Positions 1-6,202 of a stretch of 8,121 nt of DNA are shown in pieces. The stretch is from Nitrospirota bacterium (GTDB lineage: Bacteria > NPL-UPA2 > JAGMAN01), in contig JAUWHM010000007.1 in the NCBI GenBank assembly GCA_030605915.1, forward strand, positions 1 to 8,121, in the 5' to 3' direction. Position numbers and translations under genes: made by a program. The notes under the pieces were generated by a model. That model did no database searches. It was not told where the DNA came from and saw only the letters and a list, made by a program, of their open reading frames with translations. Every line of letters starts with the position of its first letter. Positions within the stretch are counted from its first letter, which is position 1.

Positions 1-52
1 TCACTCTCCTTAATTCTTCCGGGCTCATTATGATAATATCCTTTCTGTCCAT
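1..52 (-). CDS. Transposase, N-terminal fragment (ISNCY-like); continues beyond the window
   Basis: Seventeen codons are visible, reading MDRKDIIIMSPEELRRV. The SPEELRRV stretch resembles the N-terminus of ISNCY-type transposases, which usually begin with a short MS(Q/P)xELxR segment before a helix-turn-helix. The ATG at 52 is preceded by AAGGAGG (64..58) with a five-base spacer, which fixes the start better than the internal ATG nine residues on. A TATAAT hexamer lies at 80..75, without a clear -35. The gene reads outward across the left edge, so catalytic residues cannot be seen. The family assignment comes from recalled similarity over a very short segment plus the repeated insertion-sequence-like end behind it. 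A different DNA-binding protein remains possible. Confidence 0.5.
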   Translation of the reverse strand, partial: MDRKDIIIMSPEELRRV

Positions 53-87
53 AATGCCCTCCTTTCCGGAGAACATTATAGACCTTG

Positions 88-135
88 CAATAGGACATTT
101 CTATTTTGCTACAATAGGACATTATCATTTTGTTA
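88..135 (+). repeat. Two tandem 24-bp direct repeats at the insertion sequence end
   Basis: Positions 88–111 and 112–135 are adjacent 24-bp copies that differ at four positions (20/24 identical). Each starts CAATAGGACATT and ends ATTTTG(C/T)TA. A further start of the unit, CAACAG, follows at 136. Short iterated motifs just inside an insertion sequence end are typical transposase-binding sites. That role is inferred from position, not shown. Confidence 0.7.
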
Positions 136-169
136 CAACAGTTTAAAAAATTCCTTGAAAAAATTCATG

Positions 170-198
170 TTGATTAGGCAATAATATTATGTTATAAT
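170..198 (+). promoter_or_regulatory. Sigma70-type promoter
   Basis: TTGATT (170–175) and a perfect TATAAT (193–198) are separated by exactly 17 bases, in an AT-rich stretch just outside the inferred insertion sequence end. A strong ribosome binding site and small ORF follow about 25 bases downstream. The promoter would transcribe the small ORF and probably the comM/yifB-type gene beyond it, since no terminator is evident between them. Confidence 0.6.
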
Positions 199-238
199 AA
201 CCTATAGCAAAGAAGATGATGCAAGGAGGTCTAACACG

Positions 239-334
239 GTGAACAGTGCGCCTGAATTTTTGAGGCAATATTTCTGGGATGTAGATTTCAGCAGGTCCTT
301 CCTGGCAATACGAAAGCAATTCTGGCCCTATTAG
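239..334 (+). pseudogene. 31-codon ORF with YFWDVDF motif; probable truncated gene remnant
   Basis: A GTG at 239 follows AAGGAGGT (223–230) with an eight-base spacer, so translation initiation looks strong. The peptide begins MNSAPEFLRQYFWDVDFS and ends at TAG after 31 residues. The FLRQYFWDVDF segment resembles the N-terminus of small proteins of the DUF6922 type, usually around 80 to 100 residues, where a helix with IIERxLExG follows. That continuation is not seen in any frame here. The +1 frame stays open to a TAA at 352–354 and reads LPGNTKAILALLEKSETV. I read it as the stump of a gene damaged by deletion or frameshift near the insertion sequence. A short leader peptide for the following ATPase gene is the alternative. 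Confidence 0.4.
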
Positions 335-397
335 AGAAAAGTGAAACTGTATAATACGGGGTGAGTGTGAAGTAAAGAAGCTATTCAGGTAAGGATT
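335..397 (+). other. Intergenic stretch before the comM/yifB-type gene
   Basis: No gene is supported here. A perfect TATAAT lies at 350–355 but lacks a recognisable -35 at 16 to 18 bases, so a second promoter for the downstream gene is only possible. Neither a stable hairpin with a T-run nor a riboswitch-like structure was noticed. Confidence 0.4.
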
Positions 398-403
398 GGA
401 GGA
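398..403 (+). promoter_or_regulatory. Ribosome binding site that fixes the comM/yifB start
   Basis: GGAGGA sits six bases before the ATG at 410. The TTG at 404 directly abuts this sequence with no spacer, so it cannot be the start even though it opens the frame. Confidence 0.8.
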
Positions 404-409
404 TTGATT

Positions 410-1942
410 ATGTTAGCCAGGGCTTACTCTGCTTCCATTCTCGGTTTAGAGGCCCACTCAATTGAAATAGAAGTAGATATAGCGTCCGGGCTTCCAGCGG
501 TGGTGGTGGTAGGATTGCCTGATGTAGCGGTAAAAGAGAGTAAGGACCGGATTAAGTCAGCCATAAAGAATTCCTCCTTTGACTATCCGACCAGGAGGAT
601 TACGGTAAATCTTGCTCCCGCAGATATAAAGAAAGAAGGGCCATCTTTTGATTTGCCTACTTCCCTGGGATTGCTTGCGGCCACTGGACAACTTTCCCCT
701 GAGAGCCTGAAGGACTACATCATCTTAGGGGAGCTGGCCTTAGATGGCCGAGTTCGTCCCATAAAGGGAGTCCTTCCCATTGCTCTCAGTCTGAGGAAGG
801 GCTCAAGGAAAAAGCTTATCATTCCAGAAGAGAATATTGCGGAAGCAGCCGTGGTTGAAGATATCCAGGTATATGGAGTAGGCACCCTCCAGGAAGCTGC
901 CGGTTTTATAAATGGCCAGAGCCAGCTCGCTCCCCATAAGGTAAATCTGGATGATATCTTAAAAGGATTGTCTATCTATGAAGTTGACTTCTCAGATGTG
1001 AAGGGTCAATTCTCGGTAAAGAGGGCACTGGAGATTGCTGCCGCCGGGGCTCATAATGTCTTGATGATTGGTCCTCCGGGTGCCGGTAAGACGATGTTGG
1101 CCAGAAGAGTTCCTACCATTATTCCAGACATGAGCTTGGAGGAAGCGCTTGAGACAACCCGGGTTCATAGCGTGGTCGGCCTTCTTCCCCTGGCTCAGGC
1201 CTTAGTCACCACCCGTCCTTTTCGTTCACCCCACCACACATCATCTGATATCGCTTTAGTGGGAGGAGGGACAATTCCCAAACCAGGCGAGGTAAGTCTA
1301 GCTCATAATGGAGTCCTGTTCTTAGATGAGTTGCCAGAATTTGGTCGAGATGCACTTGAAGTCCTAAGACAACCACTGGAAGATGGCTCGGTGACTGTCT
1401 CTCGGCTGGCTAAGACACTGACCTTTCCCTCCCGATTCTTGCTTATCTGCACCATGAATCCTTGCCCCTGTGGCTATTACTCGGACCCTCGGAAAGAGTG
1501 CCACTGTACCCCATACCAGATTCAGAGATACCTGTCAAAAATTTCTGGCCCACTACTTGACAGAATAGATATCCATATTGAGGTCCCCGCCTTAGAGTAT
1601 AAAGAGCTGACAGCGGAGAGGGAGGGTGAGCCCTCAGAAGATATAAGGAGAAGAGTAAATGAGGCCAGAGATACTCAAAGAGAGCGCTTCAAGGAGGACG
1701 GTTTGCATTGCAATACCGGCATGAGCCAGAAACAGATAAAGAAATACTGCCGTTTAGATGAGGAGGGAACCGAGCTCCTTAAGATGGCCATAAATGAACT
1801 GGGAATCTCTGCCCGAGCTTATGACAGGATACTCAAGGTAGCCAGGACCATTGCGGATTTAGCCGCATCAGAGAAGATTTTACCTGACCACATCTCTGAA
1901 GCCATTCAGTATAGAAGCCTGGACAGGAATCTGTGGGCATAG
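410..1942 (+). CDS. comM: ComM/YifB family AAA+ ATPase (Mg-chelatase-like)
   Basis: This 510-residue protein starts MLARAYSA, the usual opening of the family. Domains in order: an N-terminal Lon-protease-like (ChlI) fold at about 20–140; the AAA+ module with Walker A GPPGAGKT (221–228), Walker B LFLDE (303–307) and LLDRIDIH (382–389); and a C-terminal Mg-chelatase helical domain. A cysteine group within the AAA+ module (C347, C352, C354, C364, C366) is typical of the family. Family members that have been studied form hexamers promoting branch migration of recombination intermediates during natural transformation; in species not known to be competent the role is unclear. Length is normal. The gene often lies next to yraN or dprA. 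Here it faces the yraN block, with its stop seven bases from the opposing gene's stop. Confidence 0.93.
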   Translation: MLARAYSASILGLEAHSIEIEVDIASGLPAVVVVGLPDVAVKESKDRIKSAIKNSSFDYPTRRITVNLAPADIKKEGPSFDLPTSLGLLAATGQLSPESLKDYIILGELALDGRVRPIKGVLPIALSLRKGSRKKLIIPEENIAEAAVVEDIQVYGVGTLQEAAGFINGQSQLAPHKVNLDDILKGLSIYEVDFSDVKGQFSVKRALEIAAAGAHNVLMIGPPGAGKTMLARRVPTIIPDMSLEEALETTRVHSVVGLLPLAQALVTTRPFRSPHHTSSDIALVGGGTIPKPGEVSLAHNGVLFLDELPEFGRDALEVLRQPLEDGSVTVSRLAKTLTFPSRFLLICTMNPCPCGYYSDPRKECHCTPYQIQRYLSKISGPLLDRIDIHIEVPALEYKELTAEREGEPSEDIRRRVNEARDTQRERFKEDGLHCNTGMSQKQIKKYCRLDEEGTELLKMAINELGISARAYDRILKVARTIADLAASEKILPDHISEAIQYRSLDRNLWA

Positions 1943-1949
1943 AGAAGAA

Positions 1950-3140
1950 TTACTTACGAAATTCAAGTATTGCTTGTGTATATTCGCCCTCTTTTATATT
2001 GAACTGCAGTTCATCAGCAACCGTCTTCATTATAAAGATGCCCATCCCTCTTGTTGTCTCTATACCAAAATCTTCTTCAGATAAACCTTTATAATGTTCT
2101 ATAGTTTCCTCTTTTAAACCACCATAAAAGTCTATGACTGATAAAGCTATCTTTTCAGAATCATAACCACAGGAAATCATAATTTTATCACCAGGCTTTA
2201 TCATTTCATCCGGTTTATCTTTCTGGCCGTGCTCTATGGCATTTAAAAGTGCCTCACCAAAAACTTCTTCAATATTTCTTTCCTCATCTACAGTGCCTTT
2301 TAAGAAATCTCGCACCTCTTCTATAACCCACCCAAACTTGGTAGAAACTTCGAACTCAAATTCCTTTATCTTGGCTCCCAGGCTTAAATGATCTTCTAAA
2401 CCTTTTTGAGGCTCATCGTAAGACAAACAGTATACATGTTTGTAAGATTTGCGCTCCCCTCTCCACTGTTCATACAGTCTTTTATGTGCTTTCCCTCTCT
2501 CTATTTCACTTGAAAAATGGAATCCATCAACTAAGATTTTTAATATATTAAATGTGCTATCGATGGTCTCAAGAATAGAAGAAACGTTCTTTGGCCCGAG
2601 AAAAAGCTCCTCGGCGACAATAACTGATTTATCCGTCTCATTCAAAATGCGTAAAGCATACTCTTTGAATTCCTCGGCTTCCGATTCTTGCCCTATTTTC
2701 TTGACTGCGACTTTTTCTTTCTCCGGTAGCTTTCCTGGTAATTTCGCCTTTGTTTTATATTCTTCTTGCAGGTCTTTAACGCTCCCCGGTGGAGCATAAC
2801 CTTGTTGGGAAAGATTGATTTGCTCAACGAAAGCAGCAATTTGATATTCTATTTCGTTAGGTATCTCGGCAATTTCAGTCTTTACATAATTTGTTTCTCC
2901 ACTCGGATTAACCGATGTCACATTCACCGGGATAATGAGTTTCCTGCCTGGGATTATTACTGTTAGGTTAGCCAAGGAAGGTATATCAGCGTCTGTTTCG
3001 AATCCTAATTCTCTTATAGAGATGTCAGTAAGAACACCCTTCTTATAATCTGAAACAGCTTCTTCTCTGTAGAGTATTACCGGACGGTTGTGGACTTCAA
3101 GTATTAGATGTAAGGACTTATCAATTTGTTGTCTTTCCAT
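1950..3140 (-). CDS. PilZ-like/RsbW-like ATPase two-domain regulatory protein
   Basis: The protein has 396 residues. The C-terminal part (about 270–396) is a GHKL ATPase domain of the anti-sigma-factor kinase type: N box EALLNAIEHG (296–305), a G1-like DFYGG (337–341) and G2 RGMGIFIM (364–371). Residues about 10–110 are beta-rich, with TDISIRELGF (38–47) resembling the (D/N)xSxxG element of PilZ domains. The expected glycine is replaced and no clear RxxxR is present, so cyclic di-GMP binding is doubtful. Residues about 115–155 form a charged K/E/P-rich linker, and 156–240 are unassigned. No phosphoacceptor histidine domain or membrane segment is seen. The ATG lies two bases after the preceding gene's TAA, which suggests translational coupling. 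Sampled GC (about 35–40%) is below that of its neighbours. A serine-kinase or anti-sigma role is inferred; the partner is unknown. Confidence 0.75.
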   Translation of the reverse strand: MERQQIDKSLHLILEVHNRPVILYREEAVSDYKKGVLTDISIRELGFETDADIPSLANLTVIIPGRKLIIPVNVTSVNPSGETNYVKTEIAEIPNEIEYQIAAFVEQINLSQQGYAPPGSVKDLQEEYKTKAKLPGKLPEKEKVAVKKIGQESEAEEFKEYALRILNETDKSVIVAEELFLGPKNVSSILETIDSTFNILKILVDGFHFSSEIERGKAHKRLYEQWRGERKSYKHVYCLSYDEPQKGLEDHLSLGAKIKEFEFEVSTKFGWVIEEVRDFLKGTVDEERNIEEVFGEALLNAIEHGQKDKPDEMIKPGDKIMISCGYDSEKIALSVIDFYGGLKEETIEHYKGLSEEDFGIETTRGMGIFIMKTVADELQFNIKEGEYTQAILEFRK

Positions 3141-3142
3141 AT

Positions 3143-3472
3143 TTAAAGGACACCTTCCTCCTTCTTTATCTCAGCCTTGTGGAGAACTCCTTCTCGCTTA
3201 GCTCGGCGGTCTATTATATCCGATCTGGTTCCCTCTAGGATGACCTCGCAGAACTTAATTGAGGAGAAGGGGATGAAGAAGACCTTCGTCTCAGCATCAA
3301 TCGGCTTCTCAATGGTCTTATCTGCGCTCCTATCCATGACCTGCTGGAAGCACCTTCCACTGACTTTGATGCCCACCCTATCCTCATCTAAGACCTGGCC
3401 CCGGATGATATGTAAGGGAGCCTCCTTATGAAGTTTGACACAGATAATTCTTACCCTTTCTCCTTTTATCAT
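3143..3472 (-). CDS. Uncharacterised small beta-rich protein
   Basis: I do not recognise this 109-residue family. The ATG at 3472 has GAGGAG eight bases upstream and lies 13 bases after the yraN stop; the stop is two bases before the next gene. Residues about 5–78 alternate hydrophobic and polar residues, as in a small beta-barrel. GQVLDEDRVGIKVSG (25–39) followed by VFFIPFSSIKFCEV (64–77) recalls the layout of Sm/Hfq-like or SH3-like barrels, an impression of fold and not a family match. The tail (about 84–109) is charged and probably helical. No signal peptide or membrane segment is visible. Tight packing with the downstream ATPase suggests that the two act together. Confidence 0.7.
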   Translation of the reverse strand: MIKGERVRIICVKLHKEAPLHIIRGQVLDEDRVGIKVSGRCFQQVMDRSADKTIEKPIDAETKVFFIPFSSIKFCEVILEGTRSDIIDRRAKREGVLHKAEIKKEEGVL

Positions 3473-3485
3473 ACCTCATTCTCCT

Positions 3486-3872
3486 CTAAAAGTCAAGTTG
3501 GAAGGCATCCTTAATCAGCTCTATCTTAGCCCCCTTCTTTTTAGCGTTAACCAGAATGGAGACCACGTCAAAACGGCACTCTGCCTCCAGCGCATTTCTC
3601 TTCAGGTAGAGGGAAGCCACCTTCCTCAACTGATGCTGTTTACCTTTAGTTACTGAAGATTGAGGCGGACCATAGTCATCTGAGCGGCGGGTCTTAACCT
3701 CGATGAAGGCAACCGTCCCCTTATCCTGCGCAATGATATCTATCTCCCCTAAGGCGGAGCGGTAGCCCCTCTTAATTATCCGGTAGCCCTGCCTTTGCAA
3801 AAATTGGCAGGCCGCTCTCTCCCCCCATCTTCCCAATTCAATCCTAAGTCCAGATTTTCTCGGCTCTGTCAT
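3486..3872 (-). CDS. yraN: YraN family (UPF0102) nuclease-fold protein
   Basis: The protein has 128 residues, normal for the family. The restriction-endonuclease-like core is clear: LGRWGERAA near the N-terminus (13–21), GEIDII (42–47) and FIEVKTR (56–62). These give the D45…E58-x-K60 metal-binding pattern of Holliday-junction-resolvase-like nucleases. KRRSDDYG-type sequence and a helical segment with KGKQHQLRK follow, as expected. The biochemical role is poorly defined; a DNA-processing function is usually assumed from the fold. The ATG overlaps the rnhB stop as ATGA, and rnhB–yraN adjacency is common in bacteria, so the two are probably translationally coupled. Confidence 0.93.
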   Translation of the reverse strand: MTEPRKSGLRIELGRWGERAACQFLQRQGYRIIKRGYRSALGEIDIIAQDKGTVAFIEVKTRRSDDYGPPQSSVTKGKQHQLRKVASLYLKRNALEAECRFDVVSILVNAKKKGAKIELIKDAFQLDF

Positions 3873-4507
3873 TCTCCCATCTCTCTCACCGGGCGGAAGG
3901 AGCGACGATGTAGAGGCGAGATCCCGTGCTCAGCTAAAGCCTCCAAGTGTCTCCTGGTAGCATAGCCTTTGTGACGGGCAAATCCATATTGGGGCAGATG
4001 CTTATCCTTCTCCATCATGATCCGGTCTCTTGTCACCTTAGCTACAATAGAAGCAGCGGCGATGGAGATGCTCAGACGGTCACCACGGACAATGGACAAC
4101 TGAAAGATATCTATATCCGGTATAATTAGACCATCTACCAACAGATACTGGGGAGATGGACCGAGCCCACCTACCGCCCTGCCCATGGCCAAGAAGGTAG
4201 CTTGAAGGATATTGATTCTATCGATGGCCCTCTGGCCGACGATTCCCACTCCCACTGCCTTAGCCTGCTTCTTGATCAGGGAGAAAAGCTCCTCTCTCCT
4301 CCTGGGACTGAGCCTCTTGGAATCATCTAAACCAGAGATAAACACATTTGGGGGAAGAATAACCGCAGCCGCTACTACCGGGCCAGCCAAAGGGCCTCGC
4401 CCGGCCTCATCCACTCCAGCAATTGCGGAAAAACCTTCGTTCCAAAGTCTTCGCTCGTAACGGGACATCCGGAAAAGCCTACGCTTCTCCTCCCTCTGGC
4501 TTTTCAC
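3869..4507 (-). CDS. rnhB: Ribonuclease HII
   Basis: RNase HII cuts the RNA strand of RNA–DNA hybrids and removes ribonucleotides misincorporated in DNA. From the GTG at 4507 the protein is 212 residues. Motifs: AGVDEAGRGPLAGPV (30–44) with catalytic D33 and E34, DDSKRLS (61–67), LLVDG (122–126) with D125, and GDRLSISIAAASIVAK (142–157) with D143. All four metal ligands are present. The GTG has a GGGAGG sequence only three bases upstream and overlaps rplS by 29 bases. The ATG at 4468 (MSRYERRLW, 199 residues), ten bases past the rplS stop, matches the usual family N-terminus but lacks a well-placed Shine-Dalgarno sequence. Either start leaves the catalytic domain intact. Confidence 0.95.
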   Translation of the reverse strand: MKSQREEKRRLFRMSRYERRLWNEGFSAIAGVDEAGRGPLAGPVVAAAVILPPNVFISGLDDSKRLSPRRREELFSLIKKQAKAVGVGIVGQRAIDRINILQATFLAMGRAVGGLGPSPQYLLVDGLIIPDIDIFQLSIVRGDRLSISIAAASIVAKVTRDRIMMEKDKHLPQYGFARHKGYATRRHLEALAEHGISPLHRRSFRPVREMGE

Positions 4508-4886
4508 TTTCCTCCCTCGCTCTTTCCGCTCCAGATAGTCTTTCTTCTCCCCTTTCCTGAATACGGGCGGCTTTTCCCAGCCTCTCTCTCAGATAGTAGA
4601 GTTTGGCTCTGCGTATCTTTCCCCGTCCAATTACTTGAATCTTTTGCACTAACGGAGAGTGAAGGGGGAAGATTCTCTCCACTCCCTCTCCAAAGGAGAT
4701 TCTTCTAACGGTAAATGTTTTCCCCAGGCCGCTGCCCCTTCTTCGGATGACTACCCCTTCAAAAATCTGGGTTCGGCGCTTGTCTCCTTCCAGGACAACG
4801 GTCTCGACTCTAACTCTATCCCCGGCTCTGAACTGGGGCACACTTTCCTTGAGATCCGTCTTCTCTATTACCTTAGTGGCATCCAT
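4479..4886 (-). CDS. rplS: Large ribosomal subunit protein bL19 with C-terminal extension
   Basis: L19 binds 23S rRNA at the interface with the small subunit. The core is typical: FRAGDRVRV (19–27), RTQIFEGVVIRRRGSG (38–53), TFTVRRISFGEGVERIFPLHSP (57–78, two adjoining motifs) and RRAKLYYLRERLGKAARI (92–109). The family usually ends close to here, at about 115 residues. This one adds a charged tail at about 112–135, rich in E, R, G and A, and likely helical or disordered. The ATG at 4886 lies inside the end of trmD (14-base overlap), with an AAGGGGAA-type ribosome binding site upstream. The trmD–rplS order is standard. Confidence 0.95.
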   Translation of the reverse strand: MDATKVIEKTDLKESVPQFRAGDRVRVETVVLEGDKRRTQIFEGVVIRRRGSGLGKTFTVRRISFGEGVERIFPLHSPLVQKIQVIGRGKIRRAKLYYLRERLGKAARIQERGEERLSGAERAREESEKPEGGEA

Positions 4887-5616
4887 CTCTTTTCCCCTTC
4901 ACTTCTTTTAGAAAGCTCTTCTCTTTCTCCGTCAAATTGGCCCGTTTTAGTAGATCCGGCCTCTTTAAAAAAGTCTGCCTGATAGCCTCATGTTTACACC
5001 ACTTCTGGATCTCTTGGTGGTCGCCGGAGAGAAGAACCTGGGGAACCTCCATCCCCCGGTAGGTGGGCGGCCGGGTGTAATGGGGACAGTCCAGAAGCTC
5101 CCGGTAGAAAGAATCCTTCGTAGCCGATTCTCTCTTCCCTAAGACTCCCGGGATGAGACGTACCAGGGCATCGATAACTACCATGGCTGCCAATTCTCCT
5201 CCAGTGAGGACATAATCACCAATGGAGAGCTCATTAGTAATCAGTTTCTGTCTAACCCTCTCATCAACCCCCTCATAGTGGCCGCAGATGAAGAGCAAAT
5301 GGCTCTCCTCAGCTAACTGCTTGGCTTTCTCCTGGCTGAAAGTCTTTCCCTGAGGGGACATCAAAATAATCTTAGGTTGCCCTGACGGGGAACATATGAA
5401 CTCTACTGCTTCAAATATTGGTTCCGGCTTCATGACCATACCGGGTCCCCCACCGTAAGGACGGTCATCGGCCTTGCGGTGCTCATTGTGGGTAAAGTGG
5501 CGAAGGTCGTGGATGTTAATCTCCACCAGTCCGGCTTTCTTAGCTCTCCCCAACATGGATTCGTTTAGGGGACCCTGGAACATCTTTGGGAATAGCGTTA
5601 AGATATCAATCCTCAC
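4873..5616 (-). CDS. trmD: tRNA (guanine37-N1)-methyltransferase
   Basis: TrmD methylates G37 next to the anticodon using S-adenosylmethionine and prevents +1 frameshifting. The 247-residue length is normal. Motifs: MRIDILTLFP (1–10), DRPYGGGPGM (51–60), SPQG (87–90), and the trefoil-knot cofactor site formed by CGHYEGVDERV (111–121) and SIGDYVLTGGELA (131–143). DCPHYTRP (176–183) carries the aspartate thought to act as general base, and a C-terminal domain contacts tRNA. The start is GTG, overlapping the rpsP stop as GTGA, with GGAG four bases upstream. It follows rpsP directly; the usual khpA and rimM genes are not between them. Confidence 0.97.
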   Translation of the reverse strand: MRIDILTLFPKMFQGPLNESMLGRAKKAGLVEINIHDLRHFTHNEHRKADDRPYGGGPGMVMKPEPIFEAVEFICSPSGQPKIILMSPQGKTFSQEKAKQLAEESHLLFICGHYEGVDERVRQKLITNELSIGDYVLTGGELAAMVVIDALVRLIPGVLGKRESATKDSFYRELLDCPHYTRPPTYRGMEVPQVLLSGDHQEIQKWCKHEAIRQTFLKRPDLLKRANLTEKEKSFLKEVKGKRDGCH

Positions 5617-5855
5617 AAGGCTCCACTCTTCTTCAAAATCTGCTTGACCGTGGGAGATACCTTAGCTCCCTGGCTTAGCCAGTAGAGAGCCCTCTCCCGA
5701 TTAACCGAGATCTTAGCTGGCTTCTCCAGGAGATTATATTGACCAATGGTTTCGATAAATCGGCCACCCACGGGCATGCGCGAATCGGCTACCACCAGTC
5801 GGTAAAACGGCCTTCTCTTCGTTCCCATCCTCCTCAATCTGATAACTACGGCCAC
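5613..5855 (-). CDS. rpsP: Small ribosomal subunit protein bS16
   Basis: S16 helps assemble the body of the 30S subunit. The 80-residue protein shows the family signature: AVVIRLRRMGTKRRPFYRLV (2–21), ADSRMPVGGRFIETIGQYNL (23–42) and RALYWLSQGAKVSPTV (55–70). The start codon is GTG at 5855, with a very strong AGGAGGTGA seven bases upstream (AGGAGG core), which should compensate for the weaker codon. The gene starts 11 bases after the stop of the exported-protein gene and overlaps trmD by four bases. Confidence 0.96.
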   Translation of the reverse strand: MAVVIRLRRMGTKRRPFYRLVVADSRMPVGGRFIETIGQYNLLEKPAKISVNRERALYWLSQGAKVSPTVKQILKKSGAL

Positions 5856-5859
5856 CTCT

Positions 5860-5868
5860 TCACCTCCT
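5860..5868 (-). promoter_or_regulatory. Strong Shine-Dalgarno for the GTG start of rpsP
   Basis: AGGAGGTGA is a full-length complement to the 16S rRNA 3' end. Its first bases overlap the TAG stop (5869..5867) of the upstream gene, so ribosomes ending there could pass directly to rpsP. Confidence 0.8.
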
Positions 5869-6202
5869 ATTCCCAGATCGTCTCCCCCAACTCTCGCTCA
5901 TAGAGAGGCTGGTTGTAAGGGGGCAGGGGAAACGTGATTATCTCAATAACTCCAGCCGTCGCTCTGGTTACACAGTTCACTGTCCCAGCCACTGGTCCGA
6001 TAATCAGGGCGACGAATGGATTATGCTCTTTAGAATAACTGACTATTCCTGCTGGTATCTCCACCGGAGCGATGCCAATATTTTTAAATCCCCGCCCTAT
6101 TTTATGAAGTGGGCTAGCTGCCCCCGCCTCTAAAATCAATCCTCCCAGGAGAACAGCCATAATCACTCCTCCGACTAAGAGCCCCTTTAAAGTCCTATTC
6201 AT
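5867..6202 (-). CDS. Exported protein resembling the TIGR04073 (exosortase system-associated) family
   Basis: The protein has 111 residues. A signal peptide is clear: positive NRTLK, a hydrophobic stretch from about 7 to 24, then AGAA-S with cleavage likely after A28 or A29. The mature part starts SPLHKIGRGFKNIGIAPVEIP (30–50), matching the K(L/I)GRG…N…EIP opening I associate with TIGR04073. It ends in a proline-rich PLPPYNQPLYERELGE (92–107), also like the family. A hydrophobic segment at about 62–76 may be buried or membrane-associated. The molecular function is unknown. The ATG overlaps the ffh stop (ATGA), with GGGGGGA about five bases upstream, so it is translated with ffh. The family name is from memory; the secreted nature is directly visible. 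Confidence 0.75.
   Translation of the reverse strand: MNRTLKGLLVGGVIMAVLLGGLILEAGAASPLHKIGRGFKNIGIAPVEIPAGIVSYSKEHNPFVALIIGPVAGTVNCVTRATAGVIEIITFPLPPYNQPLYERELGETIWE

Larger units (their letters stand above)
1..140 (-). mobile_element. Insertion sequence end (partial element)
   Basis: A transposase-like gene starts at 52 and reads leftwards. Behind it lie two direct copies of a 24-bp motif, and the minus-strand sequence from 140 begins TGTTGTAACAAAATG, the TG-first ending common among insertion sequences. The element boundary is inferred to be near 140, because the repeat pattern ends there and AT-rich sequence begins. The other end and the target-site duplication lie outside the window, so the exact boundary is uncertain by several bases. 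Confidence 0.5.

Noticed and set aside
404..409. TTG at 404 as the comM start
   Set aside because: It abuts the GGAGGA with no spacer, and the ATG at 410 gives the normal family N-terminus MLARAYSA.
2449..2966. Two overlapping plus-strand ORFs inside the ATPase gene
   Set aside because: They are shadows of the 396-aa gene, which has clear ATPase motifs.
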